From Litoribacillus peritrichatus (GTDB lineage Bacteria > Pseudomonadota > Gammaproteobacteria > Pseudomonadales > Litoribrevibacteraceae), in assembly GCF_039537985.1 (NCBI RefSeq), contig NZ_BAABBN010000004.1, forward strand, positions 744,001 to 808,000: a stretch of DNA of 64,000 nt, in the 5' to 3' direction. The first letter of the stretch is position 1; each line of letters opens with the position of its first letter. Below are positions 26,007 to 34,366 of the stretch, in pieces. The notes under the pieces were generated by a model. The model worked only from the letters and a program-made list of their open reading frames with translations. It was not told the DNA's origin and did no database searches. The position numbers were made by a program, and so were the translations under genes.

Positions 26007-27080
26007 ATGTCGATTAAAATCTTTGCCGGACACAATGCTCTTTCCCGCTTAAAAGAAGAAGGTTTAAGTGCTGAGCAATTATCGCTGATAGTCGGGGCCT
26101 CTGGCGGGCCAAAGTGGCTTGTGCTCAGCAAGTTGGATCAATATTTGAACGACCATTTTTTACCGAAGGCCAGTCAACCTATTGACCTGATTGGCTCCTC
26201 CATAGGCGCTTGGCGCATGGCGTGTTATGCCCAGCAAAATCCCTCTGCAGCGATTCAGAAATTGTGTGAAGGGTACAGCAGTCAGGTATATGAAGGCCGG
26301 CCGTCACCCGCACGAGTTTCTGAAAGTGCCCGGGAAATACTGGAGGGGTTTCTTGGAGATGCAACGGACCCTTATGGGCATCAAGACTTCATTATCAACA
26401 ATCGTAGTCGACGCTTGAATGTGGTCACGGTACGTAATCGTCTGATGTTTAATCATTCTTCCAATTTGGTTCAGGGACTTGCTTTGGGTGCCGCTGCGTT
26501 GGTTAACCCTGTACGTTCAGCTGCGGTTGAAAAACTCTTCCCCCGTGTTGTTTTCTCGCAAGAAAGCGCTGCTTCACCTTATCGTAATCTTAAACTTAAA
26601 GAGCAAATCACGCTTACATCGGCGAACTTAACGCCTGCGTTGGCGGCTTCGGGGGCCATTCCCTTCGTTCTGGAACCAATAAAGGTACCAGGTTCAAGTG
26701 ATCGATGGCATTGGGACGGAGGGCTGGTGGATTACCACTTTGCCGGGCCATTTAAACAAAGTGATGACTTGGTGTTATACCCGCATTTTTATCCGAAATT
26801 AATCCCAGGCTGGTTAGATAAGGCTTTGCCTTGGCGAAGAGTGAACCCGAAAGCGTTTGATAATGTGGTGGTTCTTTGTCCATCTCACGAGTTTATTGAC
26901 ACTTTGCCGGATCAGCATGTACCGGAACGAAAAGATTTCGAACAGTACGACACCGCCACTCGCATTAAAAACTGGCAGCGGGTTATTCATCTGTCTGAGC
27001 AATTAGTCGGTGACCTTCATGATGCAATGGAGAAGGACGGGGGGCGAAGTCTTGTCCAACCCCTGGAGCACATGTCCTGA
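26007..27080 (+). CDS. Patatin-like phospholipase
   Basis: About 357 residues. The glycine-rich oxyanion loop GASGGPKW at about 30-37, the nucleophile elbow GSSIG (Ser near 65) and the catalytic aspartate motif DGGLVDYHF define the Ser-Asp dyad of patatin-type lipid hydrolases. The protein appears cytoplasmic. I prefer the ATG at 26007, which has GGAAGATAGG ahead, to the ATG at 25983. It is followed, on the other strand, by an oxidoreductase gene; a short tandem repeat separates their ends. Confidence 0.8.
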   Translation: MSIKIFAGHNALSRLKEEGLSAEQLSLIVGASGGPKWLVLSKLDQYLNDHFLPKASQPIDLIGSSIGAWRMACYAQQNPSAAIQKLCEGYSSQVYEGRPSPARVSESAREILEGFLGDATDPYGHQDFIINNRSRRLNVVTVRNRLMFNHSSNLVQGLALGAAALVNPVRSAAVEKLFPRVVFSQESAASPYRNLKLKEQITLTSANLTPALAASGAIPFVLEPIKVPGSSDRWHWDGGLVDYHFAGPFKQSDDLVLYPHFYPKLIPGWLDKALPWRRVNPKAFDNVVVLCPSHEFIDTLPDQHVPERKDFEQYDTATRIKNWQRVIHLSEQLVGDLHDAMEKDGGRSLVQPLEHMS

Positions 27081-27086
27081 TGTTTT

Positions 27087-27120
27087 AGTCCGTATCTATA
27101 AGTCCGTATCTATAAGTCCG
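27087..27120. repeat. 14-base tandem repeat, about 2.5 copies
   Basis: AGTCCGTATCTATA occurs at 27087-27100 and 27101-27114, then a third copy begins (AGTCCG at 27115). It lies between the convergent patatin and oxidoreductase genes and contains the stop codon of the latter (27110-27112), so copy number would not change the upstream protein. Confidence 0.9.
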
Positions 27121-28138
27121 TGCTTATGGTTAGAACGACTTTCCCCAGAGTTTGCCCGGATCGTAAACATTCGATGGCTTGATGCGCATCTTCAAATGAA
27201 AACGAATGGCCAACGTGTGGTGCTGTAATCTCTATATTGCGCATGTCGGCCACTAAATGACGCATGAAAGCCATTTCGTTCCATAACCAGATCAGGTTGA
27301 ATGCCATGACGGATTTGTTTTCACTGATCATATCCATAACGTCGTATCTTGGTCTGAAAAGATACTGCTTAGCGGCTTTCAGGTAGTTGGGGCGGTTTTT
27401 CCCTGGCGTGAATTCAGCGGCACCAAACACCACTAAACGTCCCATGGGCTTCAGTGCTTGATAACTGGACGTTTGGATTTCACCTCCAATGGCATCCAAA
27501 ACCAAGTCTGGCTGAAGCTGCAATTGTTTTAACTGGCTCCCGAACGGTGTTTGTCGGACGTGACACTGGTTGAAGCCTATGGATTTTAAAAAATCGACTT
27601 TTTTACTGCTGGATACAAACCCGACCGGGTTTGCGCCCAGCGCCCGGCACAGTTTCATTGCCTGTAAACCAACGCCGCCACCTGCGCTTTGCACCAAAAC
27701 TTGTTGACCTTTTTTCAGGTTTCCAAGTTCAGTTAAGGCGTACCATGCGGTCAGTGTTTGAACTAAATAAGCGGCGCCTTGTTCGAAACTCCAGTCATCG
27801 GGCAGGGGTTGAAGGTTATCGGGGGTGGTATCTATGGTATCGACGTATCCGCCAAAGCGGGTGACGCCCATGACTCTGTCACCGATATTGAAGTCTGTGA
27901 TGTCTTGGCCGACGTCAGTGACGACGCCCGCGTACTCCAGACCGGGAATGAAGGCACCTTTCGGTGTTGCAGAGTAAAGCCCGGTTAATGCAAAAATATC
28001 GGCGAAGTTCAGGCCAACAGATTTAACATCGACCCGAACGGAAACCCGATCCAGCGGTGTAAGTGCTTCTTCCTGTAGGGTTAAGCGGTTTATTGCTCCG
28101 GCCCCTGGTGTTTTCCAAACGCGTCGTACGTTTTTCAT
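27110..28138 (-). CDS. Quinone oxidoreductase-like medium-chain dehydrogenase (zinc-free)
   Basis: 342 residues. The GroES-like N-terminal half has GLNFADIFALTGLYS and IPGLEYAGVVTDVG. The Rossmann half has QVLVQSAGGGVGLQAMKLCRALGA, the cofactor loop. Catalytic-zinc cysteines are absent, which places it with the quinone-oxidoreductase/VAT1-like group of NADPH reductases. The substrate is unknown. It begins 22 bases after the stop of the serine hydrolase gene on the same strand, so the two are probably one operon. Confidence 0.8.
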   Translation of the reverse strand: MKNVRRVWKTPGAGAINRLTLQEEALTPLDRVSVRVDVKSVGLNFADIFALTGLYSATPKGAFIPGLEYAGVVTDVGQDITDFNIGDRVMGVTRFGGYVDTIDTTPDNLQPLPDDWSFEQGAAYLVQTLTAWYALTELGNLKKGQQVLVQSAGGGVGLQAMKLCRALGANPVGFVSSSKKVDFLKSIGFNQCHVRQTPFGSQLKQLQLQPDLVLDAIGGEIQTSSYQALKPMGRLVVFGAAEFTPGKNRPNYLKAAKQYLFRPRYDVMDMISENKSVMAFNLIWLWNEMAFMRHLVADMRNIEITAPHVGHSFSFEDAHQAIECLRSGQTLGKVVLTISTDL

Positions 28139-28160
28139 AGTTGCTTCCTTGCTTGTTAAG

Positions 28161-29405
28161 TTAAAGCTTGTTGACTTCGTGCATTAACTTCATCAAATAG
28201 GGCACATGGTGAGAAACTAACGCCAGTCCACTGGTTAAGATGGCGGTCGACATTTCCCGGTTTGGGTCTGCCCAACACATCTTATTAATTAGGCCTATGT
28301 GACCGTAGGCGTCTTTGGTGTTCAGCCCCCACATGCCGATCGGGTCACCTCCAAGCATTAAACCAGCGCTGTAGCGCATGGGGATGAGCATGGTCCGGTC
28401 AAGACTGAAGCGGCCATAAACCTGCGTTGCACGAATAACCGTCTCTGGCTGGAGAATTTGTTTGCCGTTCCATTCCCCATTGTTTAATAACATTTGGTAG
28501 AAGCGGGTCACTTCCTCGGCGGTTGCGTAAAGGTTGGCTGCAGGTAAACAGGTATCCATCCAGCGAGGGTTGTTGGACAGGGTTGCTGCTTCAGAAAACG
28601 ATGCGCCCAGCGCGCGTTTGATTAATCTGGATAGCGGGAAAGGCGCGTTGGGTGCAGTGGCGTAATTGCTTGCAACATGGTTGCGTTGACCTTCCGGTAA
28701 CCCAAAGGTGAAATGCTCCATCCCCATCGGTTGGCGAATGTGTTGATCCAAATATTCCTGGATACTGATGCCAAGTACTTTTTGGACGATGCGTTGAAAC
28801 ACAAATCCACCGGTGATGGCGTGATAGGCCAGTTTAGTACCGTCTACGGTGATGGGCTTTGATTCGCACAGAAGCTTCCAGATATGTTCTTCATCATAAA
28901 TGGTTTCCAGCGGAAGGTCCTTTGGCAGGCCCGGTATGCCACCACGATGAGACAGTATGTGATGCAGTGTGATGGCGCCTTTCCCTTTTTGGCGAAACTC
29001 CGGCAAATAGAAACTGACTGGGTCCAGCAGGTTTACGGCCCCTTGTTCTGCCAACTTATGCATAAGAATTGCCGTCACGGCCTTAGACGCTGAATACAGG
29101 CACATGGGCATATCGGCAGAGGCAAGTGATTTTGGGGTGGTGGCGCTGTCTTTCGGGCCATTACCGTATGCGTGACCGATAGAGCGGTTCAGAATAATTT
29201 TATTCTTCTTACGGATGCACACGGTAATCGAAGGCTGAGTGCCGGTTTTGTAAAGGTGTTCTACGCTGCGCCAGACTTTATCTCTCTGAGCGGAAGAAAC
29301 CCCCACTGATTCCGGAGCAACTTCGTCCGGCAACTGATGTGTTATTTCTTCCAGTGGGAAACAGGTGTTTGACAGGTTTAACGATCTACGAAGCAGTTCA
29401 AACAT
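28161..29405 (-). CDS. Serine beta-lactamase-like hydrolase (class C/EstB type)
   Basis: 414 residues. The SxxK motif SASK at residues 105-108 gives the nucleophile serine and general-base lysine. YHA replaces the usual Tyr-x-Asn, and HIG in AYGHIGLINK replaces the Lys-Thr-Gly box. LHHILSHRGGIPG is typical of the beta-lactamase-related esterases and peptidases. No signal peptide is visible, so it is probably a cytoplasmic esterase rather than an antibiotic-resistance enzyme. It lies upstream of the quinone-oxidoreductase-like gene. Confidence 0.8.
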   Translation of the reverse strand: MFELLRRSLNLSNTCFPLEEITHQLPDEVAPESVGVSSAQRDKVWRSVEHLYKTGTQPSITVCIRKKNKIILNRSIGHAYGNGPKDSATTPKSLASADMPMCLYSASKAVTAILMHKLAEQGAVNLLDPVSFYLPEFRQKGKGAITLHHILSHRGGIPGLPKDLPLETIYDEEHIWKLLCESKPITVDGTKLAYHAITGGFVFQRIVQKVLGISIQEYLDQHIRQPMGMEHFTFGLPEGQRNHVASNYATAPNAPFPLSRLIKRALGASFSEAATLSNNPRWMDTCLPAANLYATAEEVTRFYQMLLNNGEWNGKQILQPETVIRATQVYGRFSLDRTMLIPMRYSAGLMLGGDPIGMWGLNTKDAYGHIGLINKMCWADPNREMSTAILTSGLALVSHHVPYLMKLMHEVNKL

Positions 29406-29513
29406 AGTGACGGTACTTGTCTTATTGTTAGTTTTAACCCGATGTTATCGGTTTTTCATTTTGAATACAGTGGCTTATTAGGCCAAGAATATTGGCTTTT
29501 TTGATTGCCGAGT

Positions 29514-29969
29514 TTAAGGGTCGGTTCGTATGTGACTTAGCCGGTCCGTGAGCAGTCCCCAAAACACATCGCCTTTGGTTGGAGACGGGCTTGTTGAAAA
29601 CTGCCAGCCAAGATGTACGAAGCATTGATTGCAATGCACTATGGTCCAATAGAACCCCGGAAACCATGAATCTTTCAGGCATGGAGGGCCTGCTTGAGCT
29701 ACATGCCAGACTTCGCGGAAGCATCGAAAGACAAAAGTAAATCCATGAGGGTTGCATTGAAGGTGTTCATGGTAGCCATCCACAACCATTGAAAATTCAT
29801 CCTTTGTGATGATTTGGCGGCAGTTTTTACAGCAGATAATGCTTTCAGGATGCTTTTTAGTATGAAGCTGCGAGTGACTTTCTTTTTTTGTGGAACTGTC
29901 ATTTTGTGTATCACAGTTTTTCTTAGCAAAGATATCGAGCTTTGGCGCTTCAAGTAAGAGTAAAGACAT
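29514..29969 (-). CDS. CULT-domain protein (cereblon-like thalidomide-binding fold)
   Basis: 151 residues. The domain fills about residues 44-145. Zinc ligands are C47/C50 (CKNC) and C113/C116 (CNQC). The aromatic cage is W102, W108 and W122 with F124, in WFPGFYW...HLGWQF. The spacing of 6 and 14 matches W380, W386, W400 and F402 of human cereblon and the cage of bacterial stand-alone CULT proteins (known family features). NPHGF and FWGLLTDRL also match the bacterial type. The natural ligand is unknown; C-terminal cyclic imides of damaged proteins are a known cereblon target. It is divergent from the START-domain gene. Confidence 0.85.
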   Translation of the reverse strand: MSLLLLEAPKLDIFAKKNCDTQNDSSTKKESHSQLHTKKHPESIICCKNCRQIITKDEFSMVVDGYHEHLQCNPHGFTFVFRCFREVWHVAQAGPPCLKDSWFPGFYWTIVHCNQCFVHLGWQFSTSPSPTKGDVFWGLLTDRLSHIRTDP

Positions 29970-30166
29970 AATTTTACTTTTTGATACTAATAATTTTCAT
30001 TGTAATTCATAGCGACGATGAATGATTGTTGGTCGAGAGCATTGCTTACAAAGATGAAAAAATTGCACTCTAGATTGGCGCACTTTCACAAACATGCTCG
30101 TGCTAGCATCCAAAATTATAAGAAGCCTGCTGAAGGAATATTGGGCATAAAAACAAAAGGTGAAAT

Positions 30167-30859
30167 ATGTTTAAGAGTCGGATCGTTACTTTATTATTTA
30201 CGTCTGGATTATTTACGTCTGGATTAGTTACGTCTGGATTAGTTACGTCTGCCAACCTTGCAGCTGCGGGAACTTGGGAGGTCGCCAGGCAAAATGAAGA
30301 CATAACCGCTTATACGCAGTATTCAGAGACGCTCGGCTACAACGCAGTGAAGTTTGAAACGGTTGTTGATGTGAGCGTTGAAACGCTGGTGTCTTTCAAT
30401 ACGGAGCCAGAAAACTTTAATCAATGGATGGAAAGTTTTGATCAGGTTGAAATACTAAAGCGTGATACATGGTATGATTACCACTTGTACGTCACTTATG
30501 ATTTTCCTTTTCCATACCAAAACCGTGATTCCATCAGCCACACAAGCTTGTTTCGTAAAAACGATGGCACTGTCATTGTAAAGTTTGTAGGTGAAGAAGA
30601 GGGTAAGCCTCTGAATGAGGATTACGTTCGTATGGACTACATTCAGGGCGCTTGGGAGTTTATCCCTCTCGAAGAAAACAAGACAAAGATAGTTTATACC
30701 AGTTTGGTATCGCCCGGTGGTGACGGCCCTAAATGGGTGATCAATGCGTTTTCGCTGGATGTTCCATTTGCATCCTTAGAAAACTTAATTGAATCCATGA
30801 AAACGTACCAACCAAGATCCATTTCCATGGACGAAATCCCTTTAGAAAAGGATAGCTAA
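30167..30859 (+). CDS. Secreted START-domain lipid-binding protein
   Basis: 230 residues. An N-terminal signal segment contains four TSGL/TSA repeats. It is followed by a START-like domain (about 35-215) recognised by WEVARQNEDITAYTQ at its start, FPYQNRDSI in the middle and the C-terminal helix INAFSLDVPFASLENLIESM. START domains hold a lipid in a deep pocket. The export signal suggests a periplasmic role in lipid or sterol handling. It stands divergent from the CULT gene across about 200 bases. Start at 30167 follows AAAGGTGAA. Confidence 0.78.
   Translation: MFKSRIVTLLFTSGLFTSGLVTSGLVTSANLAAAGTWEVARQNEDITAYTQYSETLGYNAVKFETVVDVSVETLVSFNTEPENFNQWMESFDQVEILKRDTWYDYHLYVTYDFPFPYQNRDSISHTSLFRKNDGTVIVKFVGEEEGKPLNEDYVRMDYIQGAWEFIPLEENKTKIVYTSLVSPGGDGPKWVINAFSLDVPFASLENLIESMKTYQPRSISMDEIPLEKDS
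30200..30251 (+). repeat. 15-base tandem repeat inside the START-protein signal peptide
   Basis: Three full copies of ACGTCTGGATTAGTT-like units begin at 30200, 30215 and 30230, and a fourth begins at 30245 (ACGTCT). Each unit encodes TSGLF or TSGLV, so the hydrophobic core of the signal peptide is built from repeats and could vary in length by slippage in steps of five residues. Confidence 0.9.
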
Positions 30860-30952
30860 TCCAATGATGAGGTAAGCCCGGAACTGTAGGCAGTCTCTTA
30901 ACGCTCTGGTCACCTCATTGATATTAAAAATTGATAGAAGGAGAAACCCAAC

Positions 30953-31168
30953 GTGGCTAAGAAAAAAAAGGCGAAACAAACCGCTTTATTACTCACCCCA
31001 CGAAACCCTTTCGCAACCGACCCACTGATGAAAAAAGGTGGTGCTCATGAAAAGACATTCAAGTCAAAACGTAACAAGCAAAAGACTCAACTCCGCAAGC
31101 AACTTGCGGAGTATTCTCTAAATTCCAAACTGACCATTTTTGTCATATCCTTCCTTTCAGCTCGCTAA
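30953..31168 (+). CDS. Small basic conserved-type protein of unknown function
   Basis: 71 residues starting at a GTG with GAAGGAG ahead. It is very rich in Lys/Arg and contains RNPFATDPLMKKGGAHEK, a pattern I associate from memory with small uncharacterised gammaproteobacterial proteins; no function is known. The charged part ends near residue 52, and a strong hairpin (31090-31112) lies within the coding sequence. The last 18 residues are hydrophobic and unlike the rest, so the C-terminus may be a recent extension into former non-coding DNA. Confidence 0.55.
   Translation: MAKKKKAKQTALLLTPRNPFATDPLMKKGGAHEKTFKSKRNKQKTQLRKQLAEYSLNSKLTIFVISFLSAR
31090..31112 (+). repeat. Perfect hairpin overlapping the end of the small basic gene
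   Basis: ACTCCGCAAG (31090-31099) and CTTGCGGAGT (31103-31112) pair perfectly over a three-base loop. There is no T run directly after it, although a T5 occurs about 24 bases later. It could be an mRNA-stabilising structure or a decayed terminator. Confidence 0.75.
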
Positions 31169-31369
31169 AATCAAGTTTTACCGATTGTCTTAATGTGACA
31201 CTGATTGTCACTAGGTGACTTTAAGCCATGTTTAGGTGCACTTTAGACCTTAATTCTGACTGGGTAGTCAAAACTGTGACCTGAGTAAAATTCTTCGCAG
31301 TCTTTATGGATAGAATGGCCGCACTAGGAAGAATTTCCAGGATGGAAAATCATCAATTCAGAGACTTTT

Positions 31370-31840
31370 ATGAACGCAGCACCTGTACCGACAAAATTGT
31401 TTAAATCCACCAGAACCTTGGTCGAATTTCCTTTGACTACCAAGCTGGTTAGTACGGAACCGCAGACGAAAAGCCCAACAGTACGTTTATTGAAAGCTCT
31501 AAGAAGTAAGCCAAAAACAAACGGCGCGAATAAAGCCGCCATGCAAAGACCAAAAAAACAGCAGGGACGTTTTAATACTGCCGTTTGGTTGTCGTTTAAT
31601 CAGCCTCCAACCGCGCCAATTGCTTTGATTTTGAGCTATAAAGACAGCAAAGGTGAGTTTTCAATTGTGGTGGATGATGTGAAGCCAGCCGGAAGTTCTT
31701 CTTTGATGCTGTCGGGTAATGTCACATTGAATTATCACGGTGATCTGGAATATTTAAAAGCATCCTGCACCGGCTTTAATCTGGCTGATGATTTCACCAT
31801 TGAGGATGCACACATTAAGAAAATTGCCGATGAGGCATAA
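31370..31840 (+). CDS. Unknown protein, paralogue of the one at 34367-34870
   Basis: 156 residues, no signal peptide, no family recognised. The N-terminus APVPTKLFKST and the core RFNTAVWLSFNQPPTAPIAL, LSYKDSKGEFSIVVDD, SGNVTL and YLKASCTGF recur in the gene at 34367-34870 across the whole length after a variable linker (residues 25-65). The core looks beta-rich. It is transcribed toward the TonB receptor, whose coding region starts about 200 bases downstream. A role in the same process as the receptor is inference from position only. Confidence 0.6.
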   Translation: MNAAPVPTKLFKSTRTLVEFPLTTKLVSTEPQTKSPTVRLLKALRSKPKTNGANKAAMQRPKKQQGRFNTAVWLSFNQPPTAPIALILSYKDSKGEFSIVVDDVKPAGSSSLMLSGNVTLNYHGDLEYLKASCTGFNLADDFTIEDAHIKKIADEA

Positions 31841-32044
31841 CTGACCGGGAAGGCTCTGTTCTCATTGCTTCTGAAAGTCCCTTACATAAATACTTGAGAT
31901 GTTAGGCATGGTTGTTTTGTACGTATTCTGAACAAGTGTGACTTTTTCTACATTCTGACAAACAATTATTTATGTAATTACGCTCTAAGCCGACTATTAT
32001 TTGTATTAGAAATAATGAGTCGTGATAACAATAATTAGAGCTGT

Positions 32045-34162
32045 ATGCCTGCAAATAGACACTTATATCCAGTTGTTTTAGCTAATTTCTTAACACTTCT
32101 ACCCAGTGCTGTGTTCGCCTTAAACTCGTCTGACGACAACCCTTTCTGGGACATACCTTTAGAGCAGCTCTCTCAAATTTCGGTAACGACCTTAGCCAGC
32201 GGTACTCAAACGCCACTGGACAAGGCGGCCTCTGTCGTCACGGTTTTTACTGAAGATGACATAGAAGCTATGGGCGCGACGGACATTAATCATGTTTTGG
32301 AGAGTGTACCGGGTCTCCATATTAATTATTCCGAACAAGCGTTATTCCCGAAGTACGTTTTCCGTGGTGTTACCAGTACTTATAATCAGCAAGCACTGTT
32401 GATGATTAATGGTGTCCCGCTCACCAGTTTGATTTTGGGAAGCAGAAGCAATGTCTGGGGTGGCATGCCCGTCAAAGCGATCTCCCGAATTGAAGTGATT
32501 CGAGGGTCTGGATCGGCGTTGTACGGCGCAGAAGCATTCTCAGGCATTATCAACATTGAAACCAAAGACCATACCGAGATTGCTAACGAAGCCGGAGTTC
32601 GTGTGGGTTCTTTTGATACGAAGGGTGGTTGGTTGGAAGCGACAACCAGCGAAAACGGCATTCATGCGTCTTTGGTGATTGAATATCAGCGAACCGATGG
32701 CTGGGACGAGACTGTTGAGCAGGATGCTCAGACTAATTTTGACCGCATCTTTGGCACAAACGCTTCGTTGGCACCAGAGTCGATTAACTCCGGTGTCCGG
32801 CAGCGAGACCTTCGAACCGAGCTGTCGAGTGATCAGTGGGTGTGGCGGGCAGGCTTTCAACAACGGTCAGACTTAGAAACCGGCCCTGGAGTAGCCGAAG
32901 CGTTGGACGCAAATGGTGAGTTCAGCAGCGAACGTTTCAACACCGACTTCACTCATTATTTTGAGGATGCTTTGGTTGAGCATCACCAGCTGGAAATAAG
33001 AGCAAGTTATTATCGGGCCAACCAAAAGCCCGAAAGCAATGTTGAGCTGTTTCCTCCGGGTGCTTTTGGCGGCGCTTTTCCTGAAGGCCTGATTGGTAAT
33101 CCGGGGTATAAGGAAGAACAGGCAAGGCTCGATGTGAAGTCTGTGTATCAGGGGTTCAGCTTGCATCGGATTCAGTTGGGTGCAGGGGGTTTTTGGGGCG
33201 ACTTATACGATGTGTCAGAGTCTAAAAACTTTAACCCGGATTTCTCACCGAAAGCGGAAGGGGTGGTGGATGTAAGCAGTAACCCGGCTGAGGTTTGGAT
33301 GCGTGAAGAAGAGCGCCATTCATGGTATGTATTTGCCCAGGATGAATGGCAATTGGACGCTCGCTGGGCGTTAACGACGGGTGTGCGCTTCGATCATTAT
33401 TCGGATTTTGGTAGCACGGCGAACCCCAGGTTGGCGTTGGTGTGGGCAACCACCGACACCATTACTTCTAAATTCCTGTACGGCCGGGCGTTCCGGGCCC
33501 CTTCCTTCAATGACCTCTATTCAGAAAATAATCCGGTGGTGTTAGGGAATAATGGGTTGGAGCCGGAGACCATTGACAGTTATGAGTTGGTGCTGAACCA
33601 TGAAATCAGTCCTCAACTGCAATACACCTTAAATTTGTTCTACTACGAGATTGATGACTTTATTTCGGGCGTGTCCGTTCCTGACGACCCAAGGCAGATG
33701 TTTGATAATTCCGGCGAGCGAAAAGCCTATGGTGGGGAGTATGAAATTAACTATCAATCCTCTGAGGCTGTGCTCATTCATGCAAATTATGCCTATCAGA
33801 AATCCATTGATCGTGAAACAGACAGCGATGTGGGTGAAGCTCCGAACCACCAGTTATACGCAAGAGTCCGCTGGAATTTCATGCCGGAGTGGCATTTAAC
33901 TGCGCAAGCGAACTGGGTTGGAGAACAAAAGCGGGTTGATGGGGATACCCGTGATCCTGTGGATGACTATACAACGGTTGATTTCACGCTGCGTAGGCTC
34001 AACATCTGGGATAAGGTTGATTGCTCATTTACGGTTCGTAATTTATTCAATGAGCAAGTGAGAAGTCCCAGTTTGTGGTCATTTCCTTCGGCATCTATCG
34101 TTGAAGATATTCCTATGGCGGGCATTAACATGACGGGTGAACTATCGTACTCCTTTGATTAG
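32045..34162 (+). CDS. TonB-dependent outer-membrane receptor
   Basis: 705 residues. Signal peptide (about residues 1-25, ending AVFA), then IPLEQLSQISVTTLASG, plug domain with FTEDDIEAMGATDINHVLESVPGL (shown in part), YVFRGVTS and IEVIRGSGSALYGAEAF, then the beta barrel with LYGRAFRAPSFNDLYSENNP and GLEPETIDSYEL. The N-terminal PLEQL segment resembles PLQEL of the first receptor in this window, so both belong to the same subgroup. The ligand is unknown. It is flanked on both sides by paralogous genes of unknown family, a layout that suggests a functional locus. Confidence 0.87.
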   Translation: MPANRHLYPVVLANFLTLLPSAVFALNSSDDNPFWDIPLEQLSQISVTTLASGTQTPLDKAASVVTVFTEDDIEAMGATDINHVLESVPGLHINYSEQALFPKYVFRGVTSTYNQQALLMINGVPLTSLILGSRSNVWGGMPVKAISRIEVIRGSGSALYGAEAFSGIINIETKDHTEIANEAGVRVGSFDTKGGWLEATTSENGIHASLVIEYQRTDGWDETVEQDAQTNFDRIFGTNASLAPESINSGVRQRDLRTELSSDQWVWRAGFQQRSDLETGPGVAEALDANGEFSSERFNTDFTHYFEDALVEHHQLEIRASYYRANQKPESNVELFPPGAFGGAFPEGLIGNPGYKEEQARLDVKSVYQGFSLHRIQLGAGGFWGDLYDVSESKNFNPDFSPKAEGVVDVSSNPAEVWMREEERHSWYVFAQDEWQLDARWALTTGVRFDHYSDFGSTANPRLALVWATTDTITSKFLYGRAFRAPSFNDLYSENNPVVLGNNGLEPETIDSYELVLNHEISPQLQYTLNLFYYEIDDFISGVSVPDDPRQMFDNSGERKAYGGEYEINYQSSEAVLIHANYAYQKSIDRETDSDVGEAPNHQLYARVRWNFMPEWHLTAQANWVGEQKRVDGDTRDPVDDYTTVDFTLRRLNIWDKVDCSFTVRNLFNEQVRSPSLWSFPSASIVEDIPMAGINMTGELSYSFD

Positions 34163-34366
34163 CCAGGCACAGTGAGCTTGTTGTAGGTTGGTCTAAGCAG
34201 GCTCTTTAATAGTTATTGCAACAATACATCTCATGAAAAAGATGATGACTGGTAATAAGGCGTTGTAAATATGAACTAGAATTATTAAATGTTAATGGAT
34301 GTTGCCAATTGTAAGTAAGTGTAGCTAGCGGAGGGTTGCAATGTCTTGCTTGGAGGCTGTAGCTGT

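Noticed and set aside
28161..29405. Beta-lactam resistance gene
   Set aside because: The SxxK fold is present but the YxN and KTG motifs are changed to YHA and HIG and no signal peptide is seen; an esterase-type homologue is more likely.
31195..31211. GTGACA-N5-TGTCAC palindrome upstream of the first unknown paralogue
   Set aside because: It resembles a CRP site, but the spacing of the TGTGA and TCACA halves is wrong. The second paralogue has no equivalent, so no regulator is assigned.
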